A stretch of 13,083 nt of DNA, taken from assembly GCA_025774735.1 (NCBI GenBank), contig JALGZU010000048.1:1-13083 (forward strand), given 5' to 3'. This stretch comes from a candidate division LCP-89 bacterium. Lineage in GTDB: Bacteria > Electryoneota > B3-LCP. The notes under the pieces are model-generated. The model did no database searches. It had not been told where the DNA came from and saw nothing but the letters and a program-made list of their open reading frames with translations. The first letter of the stretch is position 1, and each line of letters opens with the position of its first letter. This document shows, piece after piece, positions 1-5,122 of this stretch. Both the position numbers and the translations under genes were made by a program.

Positions 1-164
1 TTCTTCTCCGTCACCAGACGCCAGGCCGCTTCGAAGGCTTCGTCATCGGTTTGGCCCCGTTTTTCAGCCTGAGAGATGGTGTTCAGGATGGAGCGGATGT
101 CCGTCCCCTGAGGACAGACGGCCATGCACGGAGCGATGGGAGTTGGTTCTGTTGGCTTGGACAC
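1..164 (-). CDS. N-terminus of an Fe-S/FAD oxidoreductase (GltD/DPD domain II type), partial
   Basis: Only the first 54 codons are inside the window; the gene runs off its left edge. The residues show A-P-C-M-A-V-C-P-Q-G-T-D-I-R, followed by a helical stretch with E-A-F-E-A-A-W-R-L-V-T-E-K. This is the start of the Cys-rich Fe-S domain (Fer4_20, dihydropyrimidine dehydrogenase domain II) that precedes an FAD/NAD(P)H domain in glutamate synthase small subunits and related electron-bifurcating or heterodisulfide-type oxidoreductases. The GTG at 164 is chosen because an in-frame TAA lies five codons upstream and the next Met falls after the first cluster Cys. No convincing Shine-Dalgarno sequence is seen. 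The exact enzyme cannot be named from this fragment. It lies 146 nt downstream of the selenoprotein operon, so shared transcription is possible. Confidence 0.7.
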   Translation of the reverse strand, partial: MSKPTEPTPIAPCMAVCPQGTDIRSILNTISQAEKRGQTDDEAFEAAWRLVTEK

Positions 165-194
165 CGTTATATGGCTTTATCCGTTAAACGCAGA

Positions 195-254
195 CGGCTC
201 ATCCCTATGCTGAGATCCCTGGAAAACCCGCTGGTTTCATAGAGAGGTGAGCCG
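195..254 (-). promoter_or_regulatory. Structured leader-like inverted repeat upstream of the oxidoreductase gene
   Basis: Read on the minus strand, CGGCTCA (254-248) pairs with TGAGCCG (201-195). Inside that, CTATG (242-238) pairs with CATAG (209-205), and stacked on it is a small hairpin, AAACC/GGTTT (237-233 with 228-224) with a 4-nt loop. About 13 nt are left unpaired on one side. The element ends about 30 nt before the GTG at 164. There is no U-run, so it is not a standard rho-independent terminator. It matches no riboswitch class that I can recognise. Confidence 0.35.
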
Positions 255-280
255 TTTTGTGGACTTGTAAATGCTGTTCC

Positions 281-299
281 CGGAGATCATCCGATCCCG
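281..299 (-). other. Short hairpin just after the 39-aa ORF
   Basis: A 7-bp stem with one bulged base and a 4-nt loop (CGGGATC / GATCTCCG on the minus strand) starts 11 nt after the stop codon of the small membrane-protein gene. No T-run follows, so it may act as a weak 3' end or mRNA-stabilising structure for the selenoprotein operon rather than as an intrinsic terminator. Confidence 0.3.
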
Positions 300-310
300 A
301 TGCAGGCCAG

Positions 311-430
311 TCAAAGCCCGGAGGCTTCCATCTGCATATCGGACGGATCACCCAGGAGGATGCCGCGGATCAGGGCTGTAACCATCACCACGGCGAACAC
401 GAGGAAAACGATCAGCCTGGTTTTATTCAT
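311..430 (-). CDS. Small single-span membrane protein, 39 aa, overlapping the Sec redoxin gene
   Basis: The ATG at 430 overlaps the last codons of the upstream redoxin gene by 8 nt, an arrangement typical of translational coupling, with a GGAAAG stretch a little upstream. The product has a short basic start (M-N-K-T-R), about 20 hydrophobic residues (roughly 6-27) that would span the membrane once, and a short polar tail ending A-S-G-L before TGA. I do not recognise a family. Its place as the last gene of the envelope redox operon suggests an accessory or anchoring peptide for the redoxins (inference). It is short, but the overlap, start context and clean hydrophobic profile favour a real gene. 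Confidence 0.55.
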   Translation of the reverse strand: MNKTRLIVFLVFAVVMVTALIRGILLGDPSDMQMEASGL

Positions 431-941
431 CAGTCGTTTTACTTTCCGCCGGTTCGGCCAGGAGACCGTCGAGGATCTCCTGGATGGCGCTGCTCTTCAG
501 GAAGAGCTTGCTCGCCCGGATGACCCCTGCCTGGTCGATGATGAAGAGGTGCGGGAGCTTGCTAACCTGGTAGTCCCTCACCACACCCGTCTGACGGCAG
601 ACCAGCACCGGAATTTCGATCTCGTAGCGTTTCGCTTCGGCTGCAGCTTGCTTGGCCGGATTGATGGCGTTCATCGAGAGAACCTTGACCTGGTCTTCGG
701 GATAGGCTTCGACAATCTTCTTTAAATGCGGAATCTCCGCATGGCACTGCCGTCAATTCGATTTCCAGAAGTGCAGGATGACCACCTGCCCCTTGAATTC
801 GGAAAGCGTGACCTCATCACCCGACGTCGTCATGAGCGTGAAGTCGGGTGCCGTATCACCATCGCTCAGCACCGCTAGGCCCTGTCCGGGAAGCATCAGG
901 ACGAAGAGGCAGATCAGGAAGAGTATTTTTATGCTTTTCAT
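423..941 (-). CDS. Selenoprotein: periplasmic TlpA/AhpC-like thioredoxin with U-x-x-C active site (TGA = Sec63)
   Basis: The 172-residue reading has a signal peptide (1-23, ending G-L-A), the redoxin start A-P-D-F-T-L, strand V-V-I-L-H-F-W-K-S-N, then TGA at 755-753, then R-Q-C-H-A-E-I-P-H-L. In TlpA-type proteins this place reads F-W-x-x-W-C-x-x-C-x-x-E-I-P, so the TGA replaces the nucleophilic Cys and gives Sec63-Arg-Gln-Cys66. The frame stays open for 109 more codons, with the cis-Pro segment L-P-H-L-F-I-I-D (Pro130) and an extra Cys115. A SECIS-like hairpin lies 13-30 nt after the TGA (726-742). Length and fold are normal for a complete TlpA-like protein, which argues against a pseudogene. 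It should act as an envelope thiol or peroxide redox enzyme; the substrate is unknown. The gene follows the second selenoprotein by 26 nt. Its ribosome-binding site is weak. Without Sec insertion only a 62-aa fragment would be made. Confidence 0.88.
726..742 (-). promoter_or_regulatory. Bacterial SECIS-like hairpin for the Sec63 redoxin
   Basis: On the mRNA, AUGCGGA pairs perfectly with UCCGCAU (7 bp) around a GAU loop. Counting the U of UGA as 1, the stem covers 14-30 and the loop 21-23. Bacterial SECIS elements are within-ORF hairpins just after UGA, with a G at the start of the apical loop; in E. coli fdhF the loop GGU is at 22-24. Position and loop composition fit. The same bases encode the conserved A-E-I-P, so protein constraint also contributes to this sequence. 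Confidence 0.75.
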
Positions 942-967
942 CTTCGATTTTATATTGTTCTTGGTGG

Positions 968-1831
968 TTATTCTTCAGGTGGATTGGCGATCAACTCGTC
1001 AATCATGGCCAGGATCGAGGTCATCTCCTCCTCGAACGGTTCGGGCTCTTTAATCCCGTCCGCCCTTAGGCGGATGATCCCGGCTTGATCGATAACGAAA
1101 ACGGAAGGCAGCAGCAATTCCGCCGCCCCGTAATTTTCAAACGTCGCCCCTGTCGAATCAAACAGCATCGGTAGGGTGACAGGGGCATCCTTGATATAAA
1201 TCGTATCGGGAGCGTAAAATTGCAGCCAGGCCATGCTGGCGTTCATGTTCAGAGCGATGACTTCCACTGCATTCGCGGGATAGTGATCGTATATTTCCGT
1301 CTGCAGGCTCGGAATCTCCGTGCCGATGCAGAAGGATCACGTGGATTCGAAAAAGTACAAAATCACGATCTCGTCGGCCGCATCAAAGGTAGATAGCGTC
1401 ACCAGGGTGGTATCGATGTCATACAGCGAGAAATCGGGAGCAATTAAGATCTGCAGTGAACAGGTCGCAACGGTCGTCTCGTTTTCGAAAACCGTAAAGT
1501 CCCTCGTCTTCAGCAGGTTCGAATATAGAACGGTGTCGCTGCCGGAAGCGACTTCGGCTGATGCGTCGATGCGGTGAACTCCCGCATACAAGTCTTCTAG
1601 AATAATTGGGTGGGTGAAATATCCCAGGGTATCGCCGTCCAGAACGATGTGCAAAGGATCCACCAGAGAGCTGTCCGTGGTCAAACGGCCTTCAACTTGG
1701 ATGGATCCTCTGAGTTCAGTCGGCACCGCCGTCGGTGGATCGCCGCAACCCCATAACAGATATATCGCCATCATAGCCAGTAGAACCGCACCGGCCGGTA
1801 TTTTGGATCTATGTTGGAGAGTTGAGATCAT
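968..1831 (-). CDS. Selenoprotein: lipoprotein with N-terminal beta domain and U-x-x-C redoxin domain (TGA = Sec165)
   Basis: The 287-residue reading starts at ATG 1831, overlapping the barrel stop as ATGA, with GGAG 8 nt upstream. Residues 13-29 form a lipoprotein signal ending L-W-G-C (Cys29). About 40-125 is a beta-rich segment resembling PEGA or carboxypeptidase-regulatory modules. The redoxin domain starts near A-P-D-F-S-L and reaches V-I-L-Y-F-F-E-S-T, then TGA (1339-1337), then S-F-C-I-G-T-E-I-P. This puts Sec165 in the first active-site Cys position and Cys168 in the second. The frame continues 122 codons with the cis-Pro motif L-L-P-S-V-F-V-I-D (Pro242) and a normal end. A SECIS-like hairpin follows at 1300-1332. 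It has one more residue between Cys168 and E-I-P than its neighbour, so it is a diverged paralogue rather than a recent copy. Likely role: membrane-anchored thiol/selenol reductase or peroxidase; the substrate is unknown. Confidence 0.88.
1300..1332 (-). promoter_or_regulatory. Bacterial SECIS-like stem-loop for the Sec165 lipoprotein-redoxin
   Basis: On the mRNA the arms are UCUGCA, GGC and CGGA, pairing with UCCG, GCC and UGCAGA. There is a GAU apical loop, one A-A mismatch and a two-base UC bulge. That is 13 base pairs, starting 8 nt after the U of UGA, with the loop at 24-26. The bulged U at 14 recalls the bulged U17 of the E. coli fdhF SECIS. The apical core, CGGA-GAU-UCCG, is identical to that of the neighbouring selenoprotein gene. 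Confidence 0.78.
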
Positions 1832-2808
1832 AGGATGTGCTCCAGAGAGAGCAGGTAGGTGTTCATCTCGATGTCCTGATCGCTCCAGTAGTACCGGTAT
1901 TTAAGCGAAATCTGCGTCTCCGCGTAGAGGTAGTGGCTCAAAATCCCCGAAATCGAATAGCTCTCGAAGCTGTCTCCCTTGAGGGATTCCAAGGCCACCG
2001 GATCTGACGGCTTCCCGTAGTAGTAGCGCCCCCGCACTTTCAAGATGGTCGCCCAGGACAGATACTGATCGATCTCGAAAGAGGGTGACGATGAGTGCAG
2101 GTCCACACTATCCCAGTGCTCCCGCCATTCCAGGTGCAGAGCGGTCTGAGTGGGGAAGAACTGCGATAGCCAGAAGGTAATTGTGTTGGAGACGAAATCG
2201 GCTTTGTCCCCCGCCGCGAAGAAGTAGTCGTGTCGCACCTGCAGTGCCGTTGAACGGGTTATCGCCTGGCGCAGTTTTAACTGGAATGAGTGCGCGTCGC
2301 TGCTGGAAGTGTCCGTTTCGTTGGAATAATAGGCGTAAGATCCTGATAGCAGCACGAATCCCGCCCAGTCGATCTTGCCGCCCGTCTCGAACATGGTGCC
2401 CATGAAGCCGCCCGCGCCCCGGGTGAGCTGTGCGCTCACGTGACCGTCCGCCGCAGCGGACAGATTGCGCTGGTAACGCAGGTTGAATAGCTCCTGGTAG
2501 TTCTCAACGTCCAGGTCGGAATACTGATATTTAAGCTGGATCTCGTTGTTGATGCCTAATCCCTGTGTCACCCTGACCAGAGTCCGGTTCTCGGGAAAAT
2601 CGGCGATGTAGGGCAGCGGCTGGGTGTACTGCTGGTTGGGGTATTCGAACAGGACGGGATTGGGGTAGTTGTACTTGAGATAATCGGTGTACTGGTATTC
2701 CATCTTGACCTGGGTGAAATCCCCCAGGCTGAGAGGGCCTGCACCGGCGATGGCCGGTATGAAGAGAAGTACCGAGGCTGTGATAAGGGAAATCGTCCTG
2801 GAAGACAT
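1828..2808 (-). CDS. Probable outer-membrane beta-barrel protein
   Basis: This is a 326-aa protein with a signal peptide (about 1-23, ending A-G-A). The rest is built of alternating polar and hydrophobic strands rich in Tyr and aromatic residues, such as M-E-Y-Q-Y-T-D-Y, I-Q-L-K-Y-Q-Y-S, L-K-V-R-G-R-Y-Y-Y-G and I-S-L-K-Y-R-Y-Y-W, with polar turns between. This is the pattern of an outer-membrane barrel of perhaps 12-16 strands. The C-terminus ends in a strand (L-S-L-E-H-I-L) but without a terminal Phe. The layout of small lipoprotein, barrel and TlpA-like redoxin resembles loci holding DUF4266 lipoproteins and DUF3570 barrels. I suspect a DUF3570-type relation but cannot confirm it. GGAAA precedes the ATG by about 7 nt. 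The stop overlaps the start of the lipoprotein-redoxin gene (ATGA), so the two are likely coupled and functionally linked. Confidence 0.75.
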   Translation of the reverse strand: MSSRTISLITASVLLFIPAIAGAGPLSLGDFTQVKMEYQYTDYLKYNYPNPVLFEYPNQQYTQPLPYIADFPENRTLVRVTQGLGINNEIQLKYQYSDLDVENYQELFNLRYQRNLSAAADGHVSAQLTRGAGGFMGTMFETGGKIDWAGFVLLSGSYAYYSNETDTSSSDAHSFQLKLRQAITRSTALQVRHDYFFAAGDKADFVSNTITFWLSQFFPTQTALHLEWREHWDSVDLHSSSPSFEIDQYLSWATILKVRGRYYYGKPSDPVALESLKGDSFESYSISGILSHYLYAETQISLKYRYYWSDQDIEMNTYLLSLEHIL

Positions 2809-2828
2809 CGTGTTTCCGCTGCGTTTCA

Positions 2829-2857
2829 GGGTAAACCGTGCCGCGCCGGATTTACCC
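2829..2857 (-). repeat. Inverted repeat in the barrel gene leader
   Basis: GGGTAAA and TTTACCC form the outer stem; CCG/CGG extends it to 10 bp with one bulged base around an 8-nt loop. It lies about 20 nt upstream of the barrel start codon, next to its ribosome-binding site, inside the operon. It could be an operator, an RNA processing or stability element, or a translational control hairpin. No family is recognised. Confidence 0.4.
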
Positions 2858-2903
2858 TATCTGATTGGTTTATACCGGTATGATAGCCGCTGATATTTCC
2901 ATT

Positions 2904-2920
2904 CCGCCCGGACCGGGCGG
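2904..2920 (-). other. GC-rich hairpin after the lipoprotein gene; candidate SECIS or weak terminator
   Basis: CCGCCC pairs with GGGCGG around GGUCC on the mRNA; the outer positions form a perfect 8-bp palindrome around one central base. It starts 14 nt after the U of the lipoprotein's TGA and carries GGU at 20-22, close to the E. coli fdhF SECIS geometry. No U-run follows, so it is a poor intrinsic terminator, and a terminator here would cut the operon from its promoter. Attenuation of downstream expression or 3'-end stabilisation are alternatives. Confidence 0.4.
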
Positions 2921-2930
2921 CGCAGGCTTA

Positions 2931-3137
2931 TCACGTAGGGCACTCGCCGGCGGAACCGGAGTACCCGCCGTCCTCGACTCGGCAGAGATCGCTGTCCTGA
3001 GAGTCATCGGCGTACATAATCGGGTCGCTCACGGGCTGGTCGAGCATGTAGACCATATGGTACCCGCAACCCGACAGGCTCGACAAAAGTGCCAGACCGA
3101 TTCCGAAGATCAGCGTCAGTGTGAAGAGTCGTCTCAT
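2931..3137 (-). CDS. Small lipoprotein, DUF4266-like, with Cys-rich tail and possible C-terminal Sec
   Basis: The product has 68 residues from the ATG at 3137, which has CGGAAG 7 nt upstream; an in-frame start 11 codons earlier lacks such a site. Residues 1-24 are a lipoprotein signal with lipobox L-S-G-C (Cys24). The mature part is about 45 residues, with D-P-I-M near 38-41, Cys52, a Gly-rich stretch and Cys66 close to the end (G-E-C-P-T). A short lipoprotein with a D-P-I-M-like segment and a Gly/Cys-rich tail is reminiscent of DUF4266, whose members, as I recall, end in G-C-G-C-N and sit beside barrels and TlpA proteins. The gene ends TGA-TAA. If TGA is Sec, the protein would be 69 aa (2928-3137) and end C-P-T-U. 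It is the first gene of the redox operon and probably a structural or electron-relay partner of the barrel. Confidence 0.7.
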   Translation of the reverse strand: MRRLFTLTLIFGIGLALLSSLSGCGYHMVYMLDQPVSDPIMYADDSQDSDLCRVEDGGYSGSAGECPT

Positions 3138-3161
3138 GACAGTGCTTCCGGTTGGTATAGT

Positions 3162-3167
3162 ATTATA
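3162..3167 (-). promoter_or_regulatory. Probable -10 element of the selenoprotein operon promoter
   Basis: A perfect TATAAT on the minus strand lies 25 nt upstream of the lipoprotein ATG and just downstream of the terminator of the preceding genes, inside a strongly AT-rich stretch (TTTTTTTTGTAAATTTTG). No good -35 hexamer is at 16-18 nt: TTGACT is present but 26 nt away, and GCAACT is at 17 nt. This placement separates the redox operon from dapF and the sensor gene as its own transcription unit. Confidence 0.55.
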
Positions 3168-3177
3168 CAAAATTTAC

Positions 3178-3203
3178 AAAAAAAAGTTGCCTCAGTCAAG
3201 CAA
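3178..3203 (-). terminator. Rho-independent terminator after the Cache-like sensor gene
   Basis: On the minus strand, TTGCTT pairs with AGGCAA (one G-T pair) around a GACTG loop, followed by C and eight T residues. It lies about 30 nt after the sensor gene stop and marks the end of the upstream transcription unit. The T-run also forms the AT-rich upstream part of the next promoter. Confidence 0.75.
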
Positions 3204-3233
3204 TTTCTCGTGGGGTGATTGATTGAAAAGTGT

Positions 3234-4136
3234 TCAGACCTCCCTTCTTCGAGTGGCAATGAGCGCTGCGGCTAACAGAATAAAGGCGGCAAAGATAATC
3301 CGCTTGGTTTGAGTGTAATTCAAGCTCTCGATCGCAGTCTGTATGTCGATGTCCTCCCTCGCCGTGTACAGAATCCAGTTCGTGCCCTGAATTACCGTTT
3401 TAGTGACTTCATAGAACTTGTCGTCCAACTGAAGATGGTCCTCATCAAATCCCGGCCCTGGAATCGTCAACGCGCTGTCGGAATTCCACAATCGTGTGCC
3501 TTGAAGGTCCTCCAGACAGAAGAGGTAGTCGCTCTCATCCTTTCCCCGCTTGAGGAAATCCATGAAGGCTCCCGCGGGAGTGACGCTCGCCGACAGGTAA
3601 GCCAGCGGTTGTGCATTCACATCCCGCACAGGTACGCTCCACTTCTCCCTGAATCCGAACGACCTGTCCGGCTGGATCGCCTCTATCTGGATACGTCGCA
3701 TGATATCCGCATAGGAGATCGAATCCAGATCGGCGCCCGTCCCCGCCAACCGCCGGCCGTCCAGGCTTCTGAGTGAGAAATTAACCACGCCCGCATCACT
3801 GGCGGTGAAGCTCCGGCAGACAGCATCGGTCGTTTCGAGGAAACCTCTGTTCATAGGTGTGCCGGGCTTCCACCGCGCGATTTCCTGGCGGATGGCTTTC
3901 TGCTCCGCCAGTGCGATCAGCTCCCTCTGTAGCGCCTGGGACCAGTCCCCGATGACCTGAGCGTAAAGTTTGCCCTCGGCTTCAAAGTCATGTCGCGCTT
4001 GCCATAAAAGGGCACTCTTCGCTTCCCGCGTGATCTCCCAAGTGGCAAAACCGACGAGAAGCAATCCCAGGATGGCCATGAACCAGTAACCCCGGCGGTG
4101 GCGAGCCGTCGGGGCGCGTTTCTGATGGTCGTTCAT
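3234..4136 (-). CDS. Membrane protein with a periplasmic Cache-like sensor domain and no output domain
   Basis: The 300-residue protein has a basic N-terminus, a first transmembrane segment at about 17-34, a periplasmic region of about 240 residues and a second transmembrane segment at about 279-294, followed directly by a basic tail (R-R-R-E-V). The periplasmic part begins with a long helix and continues with alternating strands, including F-S-L-R-S-L-D-G-R-R-L-A, Y-L-S-A-S-V-T-P and a late W-I-L-Y-T-A-R-E. This is the layout of double-Cache sensor domains of chemoreceptors and histidine kinases. No HAMP, kinase, GGDEF or methyl-accepting domain follows, so it either works with a partner protein or has lost its output part. 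It starts 37 nt after dapF and ends at a terminator. The family assignment rests on topology and pattern only. Confidence 0.6.
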   Translation of the reverse strand: MNDHQKRAPTARHRRGYWFMAILGLLLVGFATWEITREAKSALLWQARHDFEAEGKLYAQVIGDWSQALQRELIALAEQKAIRQEIARWKPGTPMNRGFLETTDAVCRSFTASDAGVVNFSLRSLDGRRLAGTGADLDSISYADIMRRIQIEAIQPDRSFGFREKWSVPVRDVNAQPLAYLSASVTPAGAFMDFLKRGKDESDYLFCLEDLQGTRLWNSDSALTIPGPGFDEDHLQLDDKFYEVTKTVIQGTNWILYTAREDIDIQTAIESLNYTQTKRIIFAAFILLAAALIATRRREV

Positions 4137-4173
4137 AACTTGATCCGATTAATTGTGTTCTGGAGGTGGGACC

Positions 4174-5046
4174 TCAGAATTCTACCACCCCGTGAAAGAC
4201 GTATACCGCCTCTCCCTCGAGCGTCGCTTCGGTGAATCCATCAGCTACGGCTACCACCAGCTCACCTCCCGGCTGTTGTACGCGGATGTTCGCCGCGTAG
4301 GGCAGCAAGCCTTTCGAAATCCCCGCCGCCACGGCGGCTACCGCCCCCGATCCACACGAAAGCGTCAATCCCGATCCCCTCTCCCAGACCCTCTGGCTGA
4401 TTTTATCTGTCCCCTTGATCTCCACGAAAGACACATTAACTCCATCGGGAAAGAGGGAGTGATTTTCGAAGGTCGGCCCCAGCGTTTTGACCTGCTCGTC
4501 GCTGAATTCACCGAAGAGGACGGCGTGAGGATTCCCCGTCGATAAGGCCGTGATCTTGTAACCGGTCTTGTCGATTTTGATCTCCTCGTCCAGGCACTCC
4601 TCACCTTCCCCGCGCATCGGCAGGTCTTCCCGCTTGAACGAAACTGGCGGCATGCTGACACGCACCCGGTCGCCCGCCAGAATCTCCACCATGACGTCCC
4701 CGCCCAGAGTCTGGATCGTCATGGGTGAACTGACTGGATAGCCTTCGTCCCGGATGAACAGCGTCAGACAGCGCAGGCCGTTCCCGCACATCTGCGCCTC
4801 CTGTCCGTCCGCGTTGAAATACTTCATGCGGTAGTCGGCCCCCTCCGATTCCAGCAGTACGATCAGACCGTCACCCCCCACGCCGAAATGGCGCGTGCAG
4901 AGCTTGTAGATCATCTCCCGGTGCCACCAGCTCGGCGTCTCCGGATGTTTGATGCCGTCGATTAGGATGAAGTCGTTGCCGCAAGCGTGATATTTGGAGA
5001 ACTGTAGAACGTTCTCGCTGGGTTGGCGCGGTGTCACGTCCATCAT
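4174..5046 (-). CDS. dapF: Diaminopimelate epimerase
   Basis: DapF converts LL- to meso-diaminopimelate in lysine and peptidoglycan synthesis, in the cytoplasm. The 290-aa protein has both catalytic cysteines in their motifs: M-C-G-N-G-L-R-C (Cys87) and L-S-C-G-S-G-A (Cys231), preceded by W-E-R-G-S-G. It also has the family start F-S-K-Y-H-A-C-G-N-D-F and G-G-D-G near 57. Length is slightly above the usual 270-280 because of a longer N-terminus. Two consecutive ATG codons (5046 and 5043) follow AGGTGAA; the second is better spaced, so the true start may be 5043. It lies about 75 nt downstream of the TPR gene and may be expressed with it. Confidence 0.95.
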   Translation of the reverse strand: MMDVTPRQPSENVLQFSKYHACGNDFILIDGIKHPETPSWWHREMIYKLCTRHFGVGGDGLIVLLESEGADYRMKYFNADGQEAQMCGNGLRCLTLFIRDEGYPVSSPMTIQTLGGDVMVEILAGDRVRVSMPPVSFKREDLPMRGEGEECLDEEIKIDKTGYKITALSTGNPHAVLFGEFSDEQVKTLGPTFENHSLFPDGVNVSFVEIKGTDKISQRVWERGSGLTLSCGSGAVAAVAAGISKGLLPYAANIRVQQPGGELVVAVADGFTEATLEGEAVYVFHGVVEF

Positions 5047-5101
5047 TTCACCTGCCTGTACTGTTGGATGCGTTAGTTATAGGTTTGATCGGATCTTTCG
5101 T

Positions 5102-5122
5102 GCTCTTAAAAAAAATAAGAGC
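5102..5122. repeat. Inverted repeat at the 3' end of the downstream TPR gene
   Basis: GCTCTTA and TAAGAGC form a perfect 7-bp stem around a 7-nt homopolymer loop (A on the plus strand, U on the mRNA), beginning at the TPR gene stop codon. It could act as a weak transcript end or mRNA-stability hairpin between the TPR gene and dapF. The U-run is in the loop, not after the stem, so it is not a normal intrinsic terminator. Confidence 0.35.

Noticed and set aside
195..254. SAM, c-di-GMP or other known riboswitch in the leader before the oxidoreductase
   Set aside because: Fragments such as GAAACC look suggestive, but the conserved cores of those classes are not present.
423..941. Reading the redoxin as two genes (753-941 and 423-674) or as a pseudogene
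   Set aside because: The two parts are in the same frame, joined by a single TGA at the catalytic Cys position with a SECIS-like hairpin. No other damage is present and selB is nearby.
1828..1830. Possible Sec read-through at the barrel gene TGA
   Set aside because: It is part of an ATGA overlap with the next start codon, and the protein ends in a typical terminal beta-strand without a redox motif.
3234..3236. Possible Sec read-through at the TGA of the Cache-like sensor gene
   Set aside because: No Cys motif precedes it, the codons after it look non-coding, and a rho-independent terminator follows closely.
5047..5101. Promoter for dapF with a TATAAC -10
   Set aside because: No acceptable -35 element at normal spacing; dapF may be read through from the TPR genes.
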